Notes: generated from the sequence alone by a model not told the origin. Positions 53,601-61,848 are shown, numbered from the stretch's first letter. The stretch: DNA of 64,000 bases from Streptomyces sp. NBC_00536 (GCF_036346295.1 NZ_CP107819.1:62001-126000), one strand, 5' to 3'. Made by a program: numbers and translations.

Positions 53601-54896
53601 CGGACGGCCGCCGAGCACGGCGAGCGCGCCGCGCTTCTCGGCCTCGCGTGCCCAGTCGATGTCGCTCCCGCTCAGAACCTCCGTACTCGGCGGGACGAGG
53701 ATGTCGGCGCGCAGGATCTTGCCGCGTACGTCACCGACCCGCTTCCAGTCCTCGGCGGTGCCCGCGCCGACGTCCACGAGCGGCGCGGTGACCGGTTCCC
53801 GGGGCGGGTTCGCGGACAGGATGCCCCGGTAGGTCTGGATCAGTTCGGGCTCCTTGCCCGCCAGGTACGCGCTGGGCATCCGCAGCCCGCTGGTGGAGGC
53901 GCCGACCGCGATGACGCCGTCGGCCGACGCCGGGGTGTTGACGGTGCCGCTGCCGGGCCCGTCGTTGCCCGCCGCCGCGACGACGACCACTCCGGCCCGT
54001 ACGGCGGCGGTCGCCGCGCGGCCCAGCGGGTCGGTGCCGTCACCGGGGCCGCCGAGGCTCATGTTGATGACGTCGGCCCGGTGGGGGTTGGCCGGGTCGG
54101 CCGCCGCCTCGATGCCGGCGATGATGTCGGAGGTGTAGCCGCTGCCGTCGGCGCCGATGACCTTGTAGGCCAGCAGGCTCGCGTCGGGCGCCATGCCGGT
54201 GACTCCTCCCTTCGTGGCCGCCTTGCCCGCGATGATGCCCGCGACGTGGGTGCCGTGACCGTTGTCGTCCATCGGGTCGTCGTCGCCATTGGCGAAGTCG
54301 AAGCCGCCGACGACCTTGTGGCCCTTGCCGAAGCCGCCGCCCAGGTCGGGGTGGCCGTAGTCCACGCCGCTGTCCAGGACCGCCACGACGGTGCCCTTGC
54401 CGGTGGCCTTCACCCCGGCCGGGTCCTCGCGCTTCCAGACCTCGGGCGCGCCGGTGAGCGGCACGCTGGCGTCCGTACGCACCTGCATCCGGGTGTCGGG
54501 CCGGACGGCGGTGACGCCCGGCAGCGCGGTCAGCCGCGCCGTCTCGGAGGCGGGCACCGTCATCGCCACGGCGTTGACGAGCAGGCCGAGTTTGCGGGGT
54601 GAGGCGGGGTGCAGTCCGGCTTCCCGCACCGTCCCCACGAAGGCGTCCTGCCGTGTCGCCAGGGCCCGCTTGGCGTCGCCGACGGCGGAGGTGGTGCCGG
54701 CGGCCAGGGAGGTGAGCGAGCCGCCGGGGGCCGCCGCGACGGCGGCGTCCCCGGACAGTTCGACGATGACCCGCTGGTTCGGGTCGGGTGACTGCGCGGT
54801 CGCGGTGCCGGGCATCGCGCTGAGCGTCCCGGCCAGCGCGACGGTGGTGACCGCAACCGCCAGCAGGCGTCGGGTACTTCGTGGGTTGTTGACCAT
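50673..54896 (-). CDS. Secreted subtilisin-like serine protease with BNR-type repeat tail
   Basis: 1,407 residues from ATG 54896. A Sec signal peptide (LLAVAVTTVALAGTLS, cleavage near TATA-QS) leads to an inhibitor-type prodomain. The S8 catalytic domain has triad D175 (VLDSGVDYGHPD), H214 (NGHGTHVAG) and S552 (GTSMASPHVAG). A PA-like insert lies between His and Ser. After the protease come Fn3-like or Ig-like beta domains (about 600-840). BNR/sortilin-like repeats then run to the C-terminus, with Asp-box-type DGGANWRQVG, DNGRTWRGLD, DHGRTWKPV and DGGRTWKNL. It is probably an extracellular protease with a glycan-binding or propeller tail. The long frame in the opposite direction is composition only. 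Divergent from an HTH regulator gene. Confidence 0.88.
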   Translation of the reverse strand: MVNNPRSTRRLLAVAVTTVALAGTLSAMPGTATAQSPDPNQRVIVELSGDAAVAAAPGGSLTSLAAGTTSAVGDAKRALATRQDAFVGTVREAGLHPASPRKLGLLVNAVAMTVPASETARLTALPGVTAVRPDTRMQVRTDASVPLTGAPEVWKREDPAGVKATGKGTVVAVLDSGVDYGHPDLGGGFGKGHKVVGGFDFANGDDDPMDDNGHGTHVAGIIAGKAATKGGVTGMAPDASLLAYKVIGADGSGYTSDIIAGIEAAADPANPHRADVINMSLGGPGDGTDPLGRAATAAVRAGVVVVAAAGNDGPGSGTVNTPASADGVIAVGASTSGLRMPSAYLAGKEPELIQTYRGILSANPPREPVTAPLVDVGAGTAEDWKRVGDVRGKILRADILVPPSTEVLSGSDIDWAREAEKRGALAVLGGRPENSGPVLAATPGTVEVPATPARPDLTRTAASGDSLRMDRLVVMGIDTTQYAQLSRELAAGKVSVTLRGTDSTDEIASFSSRGPGTGFGLKPDLVAPGVEIRSTIPTSMYAPGVYRMSGTSMASPHVAGAAALLRQLRPDQNPDGIRSALVGTAKQLAGTGPTVQGNGRLDVAAAASAVLSASPTAVSFGLADLTDKAVGAAATVRLANPGKEPLTVTLTSTGPTTVSPAKAAIPAGGSATVTVTLRADRPATDTEISGRITATPEHGPALRVPYLLVARHLVVQASPDPSDGRSTVHVASPAALKAPPEITVTPPHGKAFTLPTTMNGAGYYQADVTGKAAGAYQLAVRATTADGRRITGAGAFEVTPADSRGDRWEPIGPNSEAGHLALSPARPKQAVVTQFRKAAPWLTTDGGANWRQVGRLPIADGNGTGSVVIDARRPDRWWYAVNTAADPTRRGTILRTDDNGRTWRGLDVPDAHIDAFVADEQTRTLAALAGGTLLVSTDAGDSWATYPTGVTGAVRDATLVGDTLYLATFDGVWRIDGVGKGDPGTAHLVLDEPVNTLRGLAADSTVVAAYVPGTGIRGSYDKGRTWTTLLPLPEGGNGLSASGGDLYLRALFGAGQVSRDHGRTWKPVPAPSKAAIAMDYDRWADGSVTVSSEQDGLYRGSADGAGYRRIGVQGLTTLALAASGDQLLAGTVSGTYRTAIPVAGPEWGQSGAEGRTGRLTSHIAVSPKDTKVVWQVRRTATGLFEVSRSGDAGRTWQVKGTSSEIPTSILVHPADPDRVAISFRSILGDGLFSTTDGGRTWKNLFHERSFDAMAGDPRNPRRLWLGNSSGLYRSDDGGVTKTKVAEGPVSALVMDGRRLVVGGSSVRVSTDDGKTFAAADTGPLAVHVSDLLRVGGALYAATTGSTASGLVQGGRGVLRSTDNGLTWENVSNGLQNTDTTKLAAAPDGRTLYVGTVDGGVHRLKLRR

Positions 54897-54987
54897 GGGG
54901 AGAAGTCCTAGCCCCGAAGTCACTCTCCGTACAACAGATCGTGGCGGCCCATTGCTGCCGCTGGCACAAGTGGGCCAGTATCCGGAT

Positions 54988-55941
54988 ATGACGAACGATC
55001 TCACCGCCGCAGGCATCGATCCGTTCGACGAGAGCGTCTACCGGGCCGTGCTGACCCGGCGCACGGCGGTCCCGACCGAGCTCGCCGCCGACCTCGGCTG
55101 CTCCCCCCTCCGCGCCTCCAGGGCGCTGGACCGGCTGCACGACCACGGCCTCGTCGGGCGGCTCGCGGGCGTCCGGCGCCGGTACGCGGCGATCGAGCCG
55201 GGAGCCGCGGTGGAGTCCCTGGTGCGGACCAGGGCCGCGGAGCTGGACCGGGTCCGTACGGCGGCGGGCGAGCTGTCCCGCCTCTTCGCGGCGGCCCAGT
55301 CCGGCACCGCCGGGGAGGACGAGGTGGAGATCACCACCGGCCGCGAGGCGCTCGGCCGCTGGTTCGTCCGCCTCCAGCAGGAGGCGCGCGAGGACGTCAT
55401 GACGCTGGACCGGCCGCCGTACGCGCTCACCACCTCCAACCCGGTGGAGAGCACGGCGCTGGGGCGCGGTGTGCGCTACCGCGCGGTCTACGCCCCCGAG
55501 GCGCTGGAGTGGCCGGGGGTGCTCCAGGACATCCGCGGACTCGTGCGCCATGGCGAGCAGGCCCGGGTGATGCCGGGCCTGCGGATCAAACTGGCCATCG
55601 CGGACCGCCGGCTGGCCCTGATGCCGCTCTCCCTGGACCTCGACGGCGTACGCGCCGCGGTCATCCGCCCCTCCACCCTGCTGGACGCCCTCACCGACTA
55701 CTGGGAGCTGTGCTGGAAACAGGCCCTGCCGCTCGACGTCCCCGCCGAGGACCCGCTGGGCGAGGAGGATCGCCTCGTACTCACCCTGCTGGTCAGCGGC
55801 CTCAAGGACGAAGCCATAGCCCGCCAGCTCGGCTGGTCGGTCCGCACCATGCGCCGGCGCATGAGCCGCCTGCACGAACTCCTGGGCGCGGTCAACCGCT
55901 TCCAGGCCGGCGTCGTCGCGGCCCGCCGCGGCTGGATCTGA
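54988..55941 (+). CDS. HTH regulator with N-terminal TrmB-like and C-terminal LuxR-like helices
   Basis: 317 residues from ATG 54988. The N-terminal winged-helix segment (LTRRTAVPTELAADLGCSPL, RASRALDRLHDHGLVGRL) resembles TrmB. The C-terminal LVLTLLVSGLKDEAIARQLG and WSVRTMRRRMSRLHELLGA is a LuxR-type DNA-binding HTH. The middle region has VYAPEALEWPGV and a helical segment. This architecture occurs in Streptomyces regulators beside secreted protease genes. It is divergent from the subtilase gene, with starts 91 bp apart, and is its probable regulator. The signal it senses is unknown. Confidence 0.8.
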   Translation: MTNDLTAAGIDPFDESVYRAVLTRRTAVPTELAADLGCSPLRASRALDRLHDHGLVGRLAGVRRRYAAIEPGAAVESLVRTRAAELDRVRTAAGELSRLFAAAQSGTAGEDEVEITTGREALGRWFVRLQQEAREDVMTLDRPPYALTTSNPVESTALGRGVRYRAVYAPEALEWPGVLQDIRGLVRHGEQARVMPGLRIKLAIADRRLALMPLSLDLDGVRAAVIRPSTLLDALTDYWELCWKQALPLDVPAEDPLGEEDRLVLTLLVSGLKDEAIARQLGWSVRTMRRRMSRLHELLGAVNRFQAGVVAARRGWI

Positions 55942-55990
55942 CCCACCCGCCGCCGGGCCGGGGCGGACACACGCACCTGGCGATCCCCGG

Positions 55991-56431
55991 TCAGCGGCGG
56001 CCGGTGGACAGGACCACGAGGAACTGGCCGCCGCCGGCCTGGATGTCGGCGCTCACCGGCAGCCCCGGTACCAGGCGGGAGAACCGGTCCACCAGCCAGT
56101 CCGCCGCCTCTTGGGCGTCCTTCCTGGTCGGACAGCGGCCCACCATCTCGCGGCCGCCCTTGCGCTCCAGCCGCTCGGCAACGGTGATCAGCGGCGCGGG
56201 TTCGGCCACGTACAGGCGCTCCGGCCAGGCGATGACCACCTTGACCGCGCCCTTGCGGGAGTTGCACCCGCGGTGCGCGAGCCGCTCGGTGACCTTGGCC
56301 TTCCGGTCGGCGGTCCGGCTGTCGACGCTGGGCCCCCGCGGGTCGTTCACGGACTCGTCGGGGTCGACCGGTTCGTCACACACCCAGCACTGCCAGCCGT
56401 CACGCTCGGCCACATCATCAAGGAGACTCAT
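55991..56431 (-). CDS. HNH-type protein
   Basis: 146 residues. The N-terminal half reads CWVCDEPVDPDESVNDPRG, then SVDSRTADRKAKVTERLAHR and GCNSRKGAVKVVI. This matches the HNH nuclease pattern: a CxxC zinc knuckle, an altered central His region and the terminal LAHRGCNSRKG. The second half (KGGREMVGRCPTRKDAQEAA, VSADIQAGGGQFLVVLSTG) is an unfamiliar alpha/beta segment. The central HNH histidine context is weak, so activity is uncertain. Single gene, convergent with the regulator gene at 55941. Confidence 0.7.
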   Translation of the reverse strand: MSLLDDVAERDGWQCWVCDEPVDPDESVNDPRGPSVDSRTADRKAKVTERLAHRGCNSRKGAVKVVIAWPERLYVAEPAPLITVAERLERKGGREMVGRCPTRKDAQEAADWLVDRFSRLVPGLPVSADIQAGGGQFLVVLSTGRR

Positions 56432-56532
56432 CCGAGCAAACTACCTGCCCGGGCGTCACCCCGCGCACACCAGGGCTGCGGAAACGTCCCGGAACCGGCG
56501 GCGTGCGCCCGTTCGGTGATCCGGCACGGCAC

Positions 56533-56985
56533 TCACGACCGCCGGGCCCTGGACGCGAGGATGAGCAGCGCGGCCGGGACCAGGCCCAGCGGGAACCCGG
56601 ACGGCGCCAGAATCCACCCGTCCAGCGCCACCCAGCCCGCCAGGACCCAGCCCACGTAGCGCGGGACCTCCTGGCCGGTGCGGGCCATCCGCGCCAGCAG
56701 CAGGCCGAGCAGGATCAGCGGCACGGCGAACCCTCCGGGCAGCGCCCAGAACAGCCGCACCGCCTCGGCGTGGAGGTCGGGGTCGGTGACGCCGTGCAGT
56801 TCGCCCGACAGCCAACCGGCCCATTGGGGGCGGGCCTTGACGGCGAAGAAGGCGATGTGGAGGCCGCCGATGGACACCGCGCTGCGCCCTGCCCACAGGG
56901 TCAGGGTGTGGGCGCGAGTGGTGCCGCCGGCGGGAGTGGTGCCGCCCGCGGGAGCAGTTTCGAGACGTGCAGTTCCGATACTCAT
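56533..56985 (-). CDS. DUF6463 family membrane protein
   Basis: 150 residues from ATG 56985. Four hydrophobic segments: WAGRSAVSIGGLHIAFFAVK, LFWALPGGFAVPLILLGLLL, GWVLAGWVALDGWILAPSG and GLVPAALLILASRA. It fits the DUF6463 family, membrane proteins often beside TetR genes; here a TetR gene is divergent. Function unknown. Confidence 0.72.
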   Translation of the reverse strand: MSIGTARLETAPAGGTTPAGGTTRAHTLTLWAGRSAVSIGGLHIAFFAVKARPQWAGWLSGELHGVTDPDLHAEAVRLFWALPGGFAVPLILLGLLLARMARTGQEVPRYVGWVLAGWVALDGWILAPSGFPLGLVPAALLILASRARRS

Positions 56986-57004
56986 AGTTCCGTATGATGG
57001 GGCA
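56971..57004 (+). promoter_or_regulatory. Promoter of the TetR gene, probably leaderless
   Basis: TATGAT (56993-56998), a good -10 hexamer, ends six bp before ATG 57005, so the transcript should start at or near the start codon. The same 34 bp carries an ATAC/GTAT dyad with a 10-bp spacer just upstream of and overlapping the -10, a likely TetR operator covering both divergent genes. Confidence 0.45.
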
Positions 57005-57619
57005 ATGCAGCCTCCGAAGCAACCCACCGGCCGTCCGCGCGAGACCCGCGTGGACGACGCGATCCGCGACGCGGTACGCGAGTTGGTGCCGCGCGTGGGA
57101 TACGCCGGCCTGACCATGGACGCCATCGCCGCCAAGGCGGGCATCGGCAAAGCGGCCATCTACCGCCGGCACGCCTCACGCGGCGAACTCGTCTTCTCGG
57201 TCCTCGTCCACGGGCGGGAAACGCGGCCCCTGCCCGACACGGGAACGCTCACCGGCGACCTCACCGCGCTCGCGAACCTGATCCTGGGGATCTTCTCCGA
57301 CCCGGTGACCGCCGCGGCCACCCCCGGGCTCTTCGCGGATCTGAAGCAGCAGCCCGACATCGCCGCGCGGTTCCAGGAGACCTTCATCGCCGAAGAACGC
57401 GCACAGATCGCCGCCTTGCTGGAACGCGCCCACCGACGGGGCGAACTGGCCACACCGGCAGACCCCGCATGGGTGCACACCGCCGTACTCGGCACCGCGT
57501 ACGCCTGGGTGTTCCTCTTCGCCCAGCCGCCCACCCCCGCCCTCGCTTCGCGCATCGCCACGCTCGCCGAGGCGGCCGCCCGGGGCACGGGACTCCCGGG
57601 GGAGCCCGGAATCGACTGA
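57005..57619 (+). CDS. TetR-family regulator
   Basis: 204 residues. The HTH region (RETRVDDAIRDAVRELVPRV, LTMDAIAAKAGIGKAAIYRR) is a typical TetR DNA-binding domain with the IYRRHASRGEL end. The C-terminal ligand domain (LADLKQQPDIAARFQETFIA) belongs to the TetR_C family with a dimer helix. No ribosome site precedes ATG 57005 and a -10 element ends six bp upstream, which supports leaderless translation. It is divergent from the DUF6463 gene and probably represses it. Confidence 0.85.
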   Translation: MQPPKQPTGRPRETRVDDAIRDAVRELVPRVGYAGLTMDAIAAKAGIGKAAIYRRHASRGELVFSVLVHGRETRPLPDTGTLTGDLTALANLILGIFSDPVTAAATPGLFADLKQQPDIAARFQETFIAEERAQIAALLERAHRRGELATPADPAWVHTAVLGTAYAWVFLFAQPPTPALASRIATLAEAAARGTGLPGEPGID

Positions 57620-57705
57620 AAAGCCACTTGTTCCGTGGGTGACCCGCCTTTAGTTGCCCGGGCCACTGATCAACTCTCCGCGCTCCTCTGATACTTCTTC
57701 GAGCC

Positions 57706-58149
57706 ATGAAGAAGATCACCCGCCGGCAGGCCCTGGGCATGACCGCCGGCGCAGCCACTGCCATCGGACTGACGACCGCCTGCTCGTCCTCGTCGGCCGG
57801 CAAACCCGCCGCCGGCCCGGCGGCCGACGCGTCCGCCCCGGGCGCTCCAGGCGCCTCGGGCGTGTCCAAAACCATCACCCCCATCGACGAGGTCTACCAG
57901 GGCCGCCGGATCCAGATATCGCTCGCCACCGGCGGTCACCACGACGGCGGCCACCACATGCCCGCCATGCCCTCCGTGCGCATCGACGGCAACGAGCTGC
58001 ACCTCATGCCCAATGCCGACGGCAGCTGGATCACCGTGGTCAACCACTACGAGACGTTCGCCGACCCCATCACGGCCGCCCGGGCCGCCGTCCGCGACCT
58101 CCAGGGCGCCGTCCTCGTCCCGCTCGGCCCCAATGGAGATCCGGCATGA
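57706..58149 (+). CDS. melC1: Tyrosinase copper chaperone (caddie) MelC1
   Basis: 147 residues. The leader has a twin-arginine-like TRRQALGMTAGAATAIGLTT and a Cys (ACSS) at a lipobox-like position. The caddie domain follows: DEVYQGRRIQISLATGGHHD, GGHHMPAMPSVRIDGNELHL and NHYETFADPITAARAAVRDL, which match MelC1 proteins of Streptomyces. MelC1 inserts copper into the tyrosinase and assists its export. The stop overlaps the next start by four bases (ATGA). The ribosome site is weak. Confidence 0.92.
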   Translation: MKKITRRQALGMTAGAATAIGLTTACSSSSAGKPAAGPAADASAPGAPGASGVSKTITPIDEVYQGRRIQISLATGGHHDGGHHMPAMPSVRIDGNELHLMPNADGSWITVVNHYETFADPITAARAAVRDLQGAVLVPLGPNGDPA

Positions 58150-58991
58150 CCGTCATCCGCAAGAACCAGGCCGCGCTCACTCCCGCCGAGAAGCGCGCCT
58201 TCACCAACGCGCTGCTCGAACTCAAGCGCAACGGCACCTACGACCGCTTCGTCAGTGCCCACAACGCTTTCCTGATGAACGACAGCGACTTCGGCAAGCG
58301 GGTCGGCCACCGCTCCCCTTCCTTCCTGCCCTGGCACCGCCGTTTCCTGCTCGACTTCGAGGCGGAGCTGCAGCGCGTGGACCCGAAGGTCTCGATCCCG
58401 TACTGGGACTGGACCGTCGACCGCACGCCCGGCTCCTCCCTGTGGGCCGCCGACTTCCTCGGCGGCACGGCGAGGGCCCGGGACGGCCAGGTGCTCGACG
58501 GGCCCTTCGCCTACGCGGGCGGCAAGTGGGCCATCACCGTAGGGGTGGACCGGCGCACGTACCTGCGGCGCGCGCTCGGCGCGGGCGGGACCCAGCTGCC
58601 GACCAAGGCCGAGGTCAACGCCGTACTGAACATGGCGGAGTACGACACGGCTCCCTGGAACAGCGCGTCCAACGGCTTCCGCAACAACCTGGAGGGCTGG
58701 CGCGGCTCCAACCTCCACAACCGGGTCCACGTGTGGGTGGGCGGTCAGATGGCCAGTGCGGCGTCTCCCAACGAGCCGGTGTTCTGGCTGCACCACGCCT
58801 TCATCGACATGCTGTGGGCCGAGTGGCAGAACCGGCACCCCAAGTCCACGTACCTGCCCGCCACCCCGACGCCGGACGTGGTCGACCTGCACGGCACCAT
58901 GCGGCCGTGGAACAACGTGACGCCGGCCGACATGCTGGACCACCGCAAGTTCTACACCTTCGACACCGAACAGGCGGGCGCCCGCCAGTAG
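58146..58991 (+). CDS. melC2: Tyrosinase (MelC2)
   Basis: 281 residues with no signal peptide of its own, as expected for the caddie-exported enzyme. Type 3 copper ligands: CuA site H39, H55, H64 (SAHNAFLMN, VGHRSPSFLPWHRRF) and CuB site H191, H195, H217 (NLHNRVHVWVGG, FWLHHAFIDMLW). It oxidises tyrosine to DOPA and dopaquinone, giving melanin. It starts within the melC1 stop codon, so the two are coupled and depend on each other. A hairpin follows. Confidence 0.95.
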   Translation: MTVIRKNQAALTPAEKRAFTNALLELKRNGTYDRFVSAHNAFLMNDSDFGKRVGHRSPSFLPWHRRFLLDFEAELQRVDPKVSIPYWDWTVDRTPGSSLWAADFLGGTARARDGQVLDGPFAYAGGKWAITVGVDRRTYLRRALGAGGTQLPTKAEVNAVLNMAEYDTAPWNSASNGFRNNLEGWRGSNLHNRVHVWVGGQMASAASPNEPVFWLHHAFIDMLWAEWQNRHPKSTYLPATPTPDVVDLHGTMRPWNNVTPADMLDHRKFYTFDTEQAGARQ

Positions 58992-59011
58992 CTGCGCGGC
59001 CTGGATTCTTT

Positions 59012-59050
59012 ACGGGCCCGGTCGGGGGTGCGTCCCCGGCCGGGCCCGTA
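59012..59050 (+). terminator. Hairpin after melC2
   Basis: TACGGGCCCG near 59012-59021 pairs with CGGGCCCGTA at 59041-59050, and a second C/G-rich part extends the stem around a small bulge. It sits 21 bp after the tyrosinase stop and before the ArsR-type operator. Confidence 0.65.
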
Positions 59051-59094
59051 CCCCCGGCCGGCCCGGAATCGGGCAGGGCTCCACAGGATCTACG

Positions 59095-59114
59095 AATTGC
59101 AAAAGTCTGCAATT
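59095..59114. promoter_or_regulatory. ArsR-type operator 1, upstream of the SulP operon
   Basis: AATTGCA (59095-59101), six bases, TGCAATT (59108-59114): a perfect 7-bp dyad 97 bp before the SulP start codon. It is the most symmetric of three copies in the window; the others are at 61941-61960 and 62935-62954. The pattern fits a winged-helix ArsR repressor. Confidence 0.7.
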
Positions 59115-59210
59115 TCATAGATGCTGTGGGCGCTGTGCTCGCGGGTGGCCGCAGGCACGGCACCAAGCCGTCTGCCCCGCTGCCCGGGGTGGTGAGAAGG
59201 GTGCGAGGCC

Positions 59211-61007
59211 ATGCCGGTTCCGCTGACGCGAGCCCGAGGTTCCGGCCTCGTGACCGTGCAGACCGTCCTGACCTCCGCGCTCGGCCGGGTCCGTTCCGTG
59301 CTGCCCGCTCGGGCCGACTTCGCGGTCATGGGCCGCAGCCCCCGCCGGGACCTCCTGGCCGGGCTCACCGTGGCGATCGTCGCCCTTCCCCTCGCGCTCG
59401 GTTTCGGGGTGTCCTCCGGGCTGGGGGCGGAAGCGGGGCTGGCGACCGCCGTGGTCGCCGGCGCGCTCGCCGCCGTGTTCGGCGGGTCGAACCTCCAGGT
59501 GTCCGGGCCGACCGGTGCGATGACCGTGGTCCTGGTCCCGATCGTTGCCCGGTACGGGCCCGGCGGCGTCCTGACGGTCGGGCTGATGGCCGGTGTGCTG
59601 CTGATCTGTCTCGCCCTGCTGCGGGCGGGACAGTACATGCGGTACGTGCCGGCGCCGGTGGTGGAGGGCTTCACCCTCGGCATCGCGTGCGTGATCGGCC
59701 TCCAGCAGATCCCGGGCGCGCTCGGGGTGGCCAAGCCGGAGGGCGAACAGGTTCTGCTCGTGGCCTGGCGTGCACTCGTGGCCTTCACGGCATTCCCGAA
59801 CTGGACCGCGATCGGTCTTTCGGCCGGTGTCGCGGCGGTCATGCTGGCAGGGGCCCGGTGGAAGCCGACGGTCCCCTTCTCCGTCGTCGCGGTGATCGCC
59901 GCGACCGTGATCGTGCAGGTGTTCCACCTGGGCGCGGCGGCCCCGATCGGAGACCTCCCTTCCGGCCTGCCCGCCCCTTCCCTCGCCTTCCTCGACCTGT
60001 CCGCCCTCGGCTCGCTGCTCGCCCCGGCCGTGGCGGTGGCCGCACTGGCCGCGCTGGAGTCCCTGCTGTCGGCGACCGTCGCGGACGGGATGACGGTGGG
60101 GCAGCGGCACGACCCGGACAGGGAGCTGTTCGGGCAGGGCATCGCCAACCTGGCGGCCCCGCTGTTCGGCGGCGTCCCGGCGACGGCCGCGATAGCGCGG
60201 ACCGCGGTCAACGTCCGTACCGGCGCCACCTCCCGACTGGCCGCGCTCACGCACGCCGCCGTGCTCGCGGTGATCGTGTTCGCCGCGGCCCCCCTCGTCT
60301 CGAAGATCCCACTGGCCGCGCTCGCCGGCGTGCTGCTGGCGACGGCGATCCGCATGGTGGAGGTCGGCTCGCTGCGGGCGATGGCCAAGGCGACGCGCTC
60401 GGACGCCGTCGTACTCGTCCTGACCGCCGCCGCCACCCTGCTCCTCGACCTCGTCTACGCGGTGATCATCGGCCTCGTCGTCGCCGGAGCCCTCGCCCTG
60501 AAGGCGGTCGCGAGCCAGGCGCGCATGGAGCAGGTGGACTTCCGTCCGGACCTGCCCGGCGAGCACAGCGAGGAGGAACACGCCCTGCTGGCGGAGCACA
60601 TCGTCGCCTATCGCATCGACGGCCCCCTCTTCTTCGCCGGCGCCCACCGCTTCCTCCTGGAACTCTCCGAGGTCGCCGACGTCAAGGTGGTGATCCTGCG
60701 CATGTCCAGGGTGACCACCCTGGACGCCACCGGCGCGCTCGTCCTCAAGGACGCCGTTCAGAAGCTGAACCGGCGCGGCATCGCCGTCATGACCTCCGGC
60801 ATCCGGCCCGGCCAGCGCCGGGCCCTGGACGCGGTCGGCGCGCTGGACCTGCTGCGCCAGGAGGAACGTGAATACGCCACCACCCCCGAAGCCATCGCCG
60901 GGGCCCGCAAACACCTGGAGCAGGCGGGACTGCTGCCCCGGACACATCACCGACCACATCTCCAGCCGCATCCCCGAACGCACCGCATCCGGAAGGCCGC
61001 ACGATGA
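59211..61007 (+). CDS. SulP-family anion transporter with STAS domain
   Basis: 598 residues. After an N-terminal cytoplasmic start, SPRRDLLAGLTVAIVALPLA and LQVSGPTGAMTVVLVPIV mark the SulP transmembrane domain (about 10-14 segments). The C-terminal STAS domain (IDGPLFFAGAHRFLLELSEV, VILRMSRVTTLDATGALVLK) is the cytoplasmic regulatory module. SulP proteins carry sulfate, bicarbonate, molybdate or organic anions. It is the first gene of a three-gene operon (four-base overlaps ATGA and GTGA follow). The upstream 20-bp dyad implies control by the ArsR protein downstream. Substrate unknown. Confidence 0.87.
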   Translation: MPVPLTRARGSGLVTVQTVLTSALGRVRSVLPARADFAVMGRSPRRDLLAGLTVAIVALPLALGFGVSSGLGAEAGLATAVVAGALAAVFGGSNLQVSGPTGAMTVVLVPIVARYGPGGVLTVGLMAGVLLICLALLRAGQYMRYVPAPVVEGFTLGIACVIGLQQIPGALGVAKPEGEQVLLVAWRALVAFTAFPNWTAIGLSAGVAAVMLAGARWKPTVPFSVVAVIAATVIVQVFHLGAAAPIGDLPSGLPAPSLAFLDLSALGSLLAPAVAVAALAALESLLSATVADGMTVGQRHDPDRELFGQGIANLAAPLFGGVPATAAIARTAVNVRTGATSRLAALTHAAVLAVIVFAAAPLVSKIPLAALAGVLLATAIRMVEVGSLRAMAKATRSDAVVLVLTAAATLLLDLVYAVIIGLVVAGALALKAVASQARMEQVDFRPDLPGEHSEEEHALLAEHIVAYRIDGPLFFAGAHRFLLELSEVADVKVVILRMSRVTTLDATGALVLKDAVQKLNRRGIAVMTSGIRPGQRRALDAVGALDLLRQEEREYATTPEAIAGARKHLEQAGLLPRTHHRPHLQPHPRTHRIRKAAR

Positions 61008-61426
61008 CCGTCCCCGCCGACCGCCACCTCATCGAGGTCTCCGGCACCGAGGCCCTGTGGCTCCTCGAAGGCTCCAGCCAAGGCCGCCTCGTCTACGTCC
61101 AGCGGGAGATCGCGATGGTCCGCCCCGCCACGCACGTGATGGAGTTCGGGCGCCTGATCGTGCGCGTACCCGTTCAGTCCACGGCCGTGCTGGGCCGCTC
61201 CCCGCTGACCTACCAGGTCGACGAGATCAACAGCCCGGCGGGAACCGGCTGGACGGTCACCGTCCACGGCCCGGCCGACGTCATCGGCGATCCCACAGAG
61301 GCCGCCCACCACCGGCGCACCCTCGCGGGCTGGACCCACGGCCCGCACGACACCCTGCTCCGGCTGCACCCGCAACAGGTGTCCGGGTTCCGCCTGGCCC
61401 GCACGGTTTCGGGGGCGGGCCGGTGA
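61004..61426 (+). CDS. Pyridoxamine 5'-phosphate oxidase-like flavin-binding protein
   Basis: 140 residues, a split-barrel protein: VSGTEALWLLEGSSQGRLVY, RPATHVMEFGRLIVRVPVQS, LGRSPLTYQVDEINSPAGTG and VTVHGPADVIGDPTEA. It fits the PNPOx-like flavin-nucleotide-binding family common in actinobacteria, which includes reductases of small substrates; this one has no clear catalytic signature. It overlaps the SulP stop (ATGA) and the next start (GTGA), so it is part of the operon. Confidence 0.78.
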   Translation: MTVPADRHLIEVSGTEALWLLEGSSQGRLVYVQREIAMVRPATHVMEFGRLIVRVPVQSTAVLGRSPLTYQVDEINSPAGTGWTVTVHGPADVIGDPTEAAHHRRTLAGWTHGPHDTLLRLHPQQVSGFRLARTVSGAGR

Positions 61427-61848
61427 GCGTCCAAGTCGAGACGATGCCCTACCGGCACGTGCTGGACGTACCCGCCATGGGCTCGGCCGTCCGCACCGCC
61501 CGCGAGACCACCGAACTCGTCCTCGTGGAGTGCGGGGTGGGGCTGCGTCATCCGAGCGTGGGCCCGGCCCTGCTGATCCTGGCCGAACTGGTCACCAACG
61601 CCGTCCGCCACGCCGCCTGCCTCTCCCCGAACATCACCGTCACCTACGCGCACGGGCCGGGTGCGTTCGCGTTCGCCGTCCACGACCGCCACCCCTACCA
61701 GCCCGCCCTGTTCCGGGCGCTCGCCACCGCCCCGGGCAGCGGCCTGGCCATGGTGATGGAGATGACGATGGAGCTGGGCGGCACCGCCGTCGTACGCGCT
61801 GACGCGGACGTCCGGGGCAAGGCCATCTGGATCACGCTCCCCCTGTGA
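61423..61848 (+). CDS. Histidine-kinase-like ATPase (anti-sigma or regulatory type)
   Basis: 141 residues. The HATPase fold reads LILAELVTNAVRHAACLSPN (N box with the conserved Asn), then AFAFAVHDRHPYQPALF, and SGLAMVMEMTMELGGTAVVR (G-like box). It lacks a phospho-acceptor domain, so it is a stand-alone ATP-binding domain of the RsbW/anti-sigma type. GTG 61423 overlaps the preceding stop. Its presence in a SulP/ArsR operon suggests a signalling role, but no cognate sigma or anti-anti-sigma gene is nearby. Confidence 0.75.
   Translation: MSVQVETMPYRHVLDVPAMGSAVRTARETTELVLVECGVGLRHPSVGPALLILAELVTNAVRHAACLSPNITVTYAHGPGAFAFAVHDRHPYQPALFRALATAPGSGLAMVMEMTMELGGTAVVRADADVRGKAIWITLPL

Noticed and set aside
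50694..54602. A 1,302-residue plus-strand frame opposite the subtilase
   Set aside because: The minus-strand protein has the complete S8 triad and repeats; the plus-strand product is Gly/Val/Arg-rich with no ribosome site or domain.
58013..60871. A 952-residue plus-strand frame running through melC2 and into SulP
   Set aside because: It is out of frame with both well-identified genes and has a low-complexity Arg/Gly/Pro composition.
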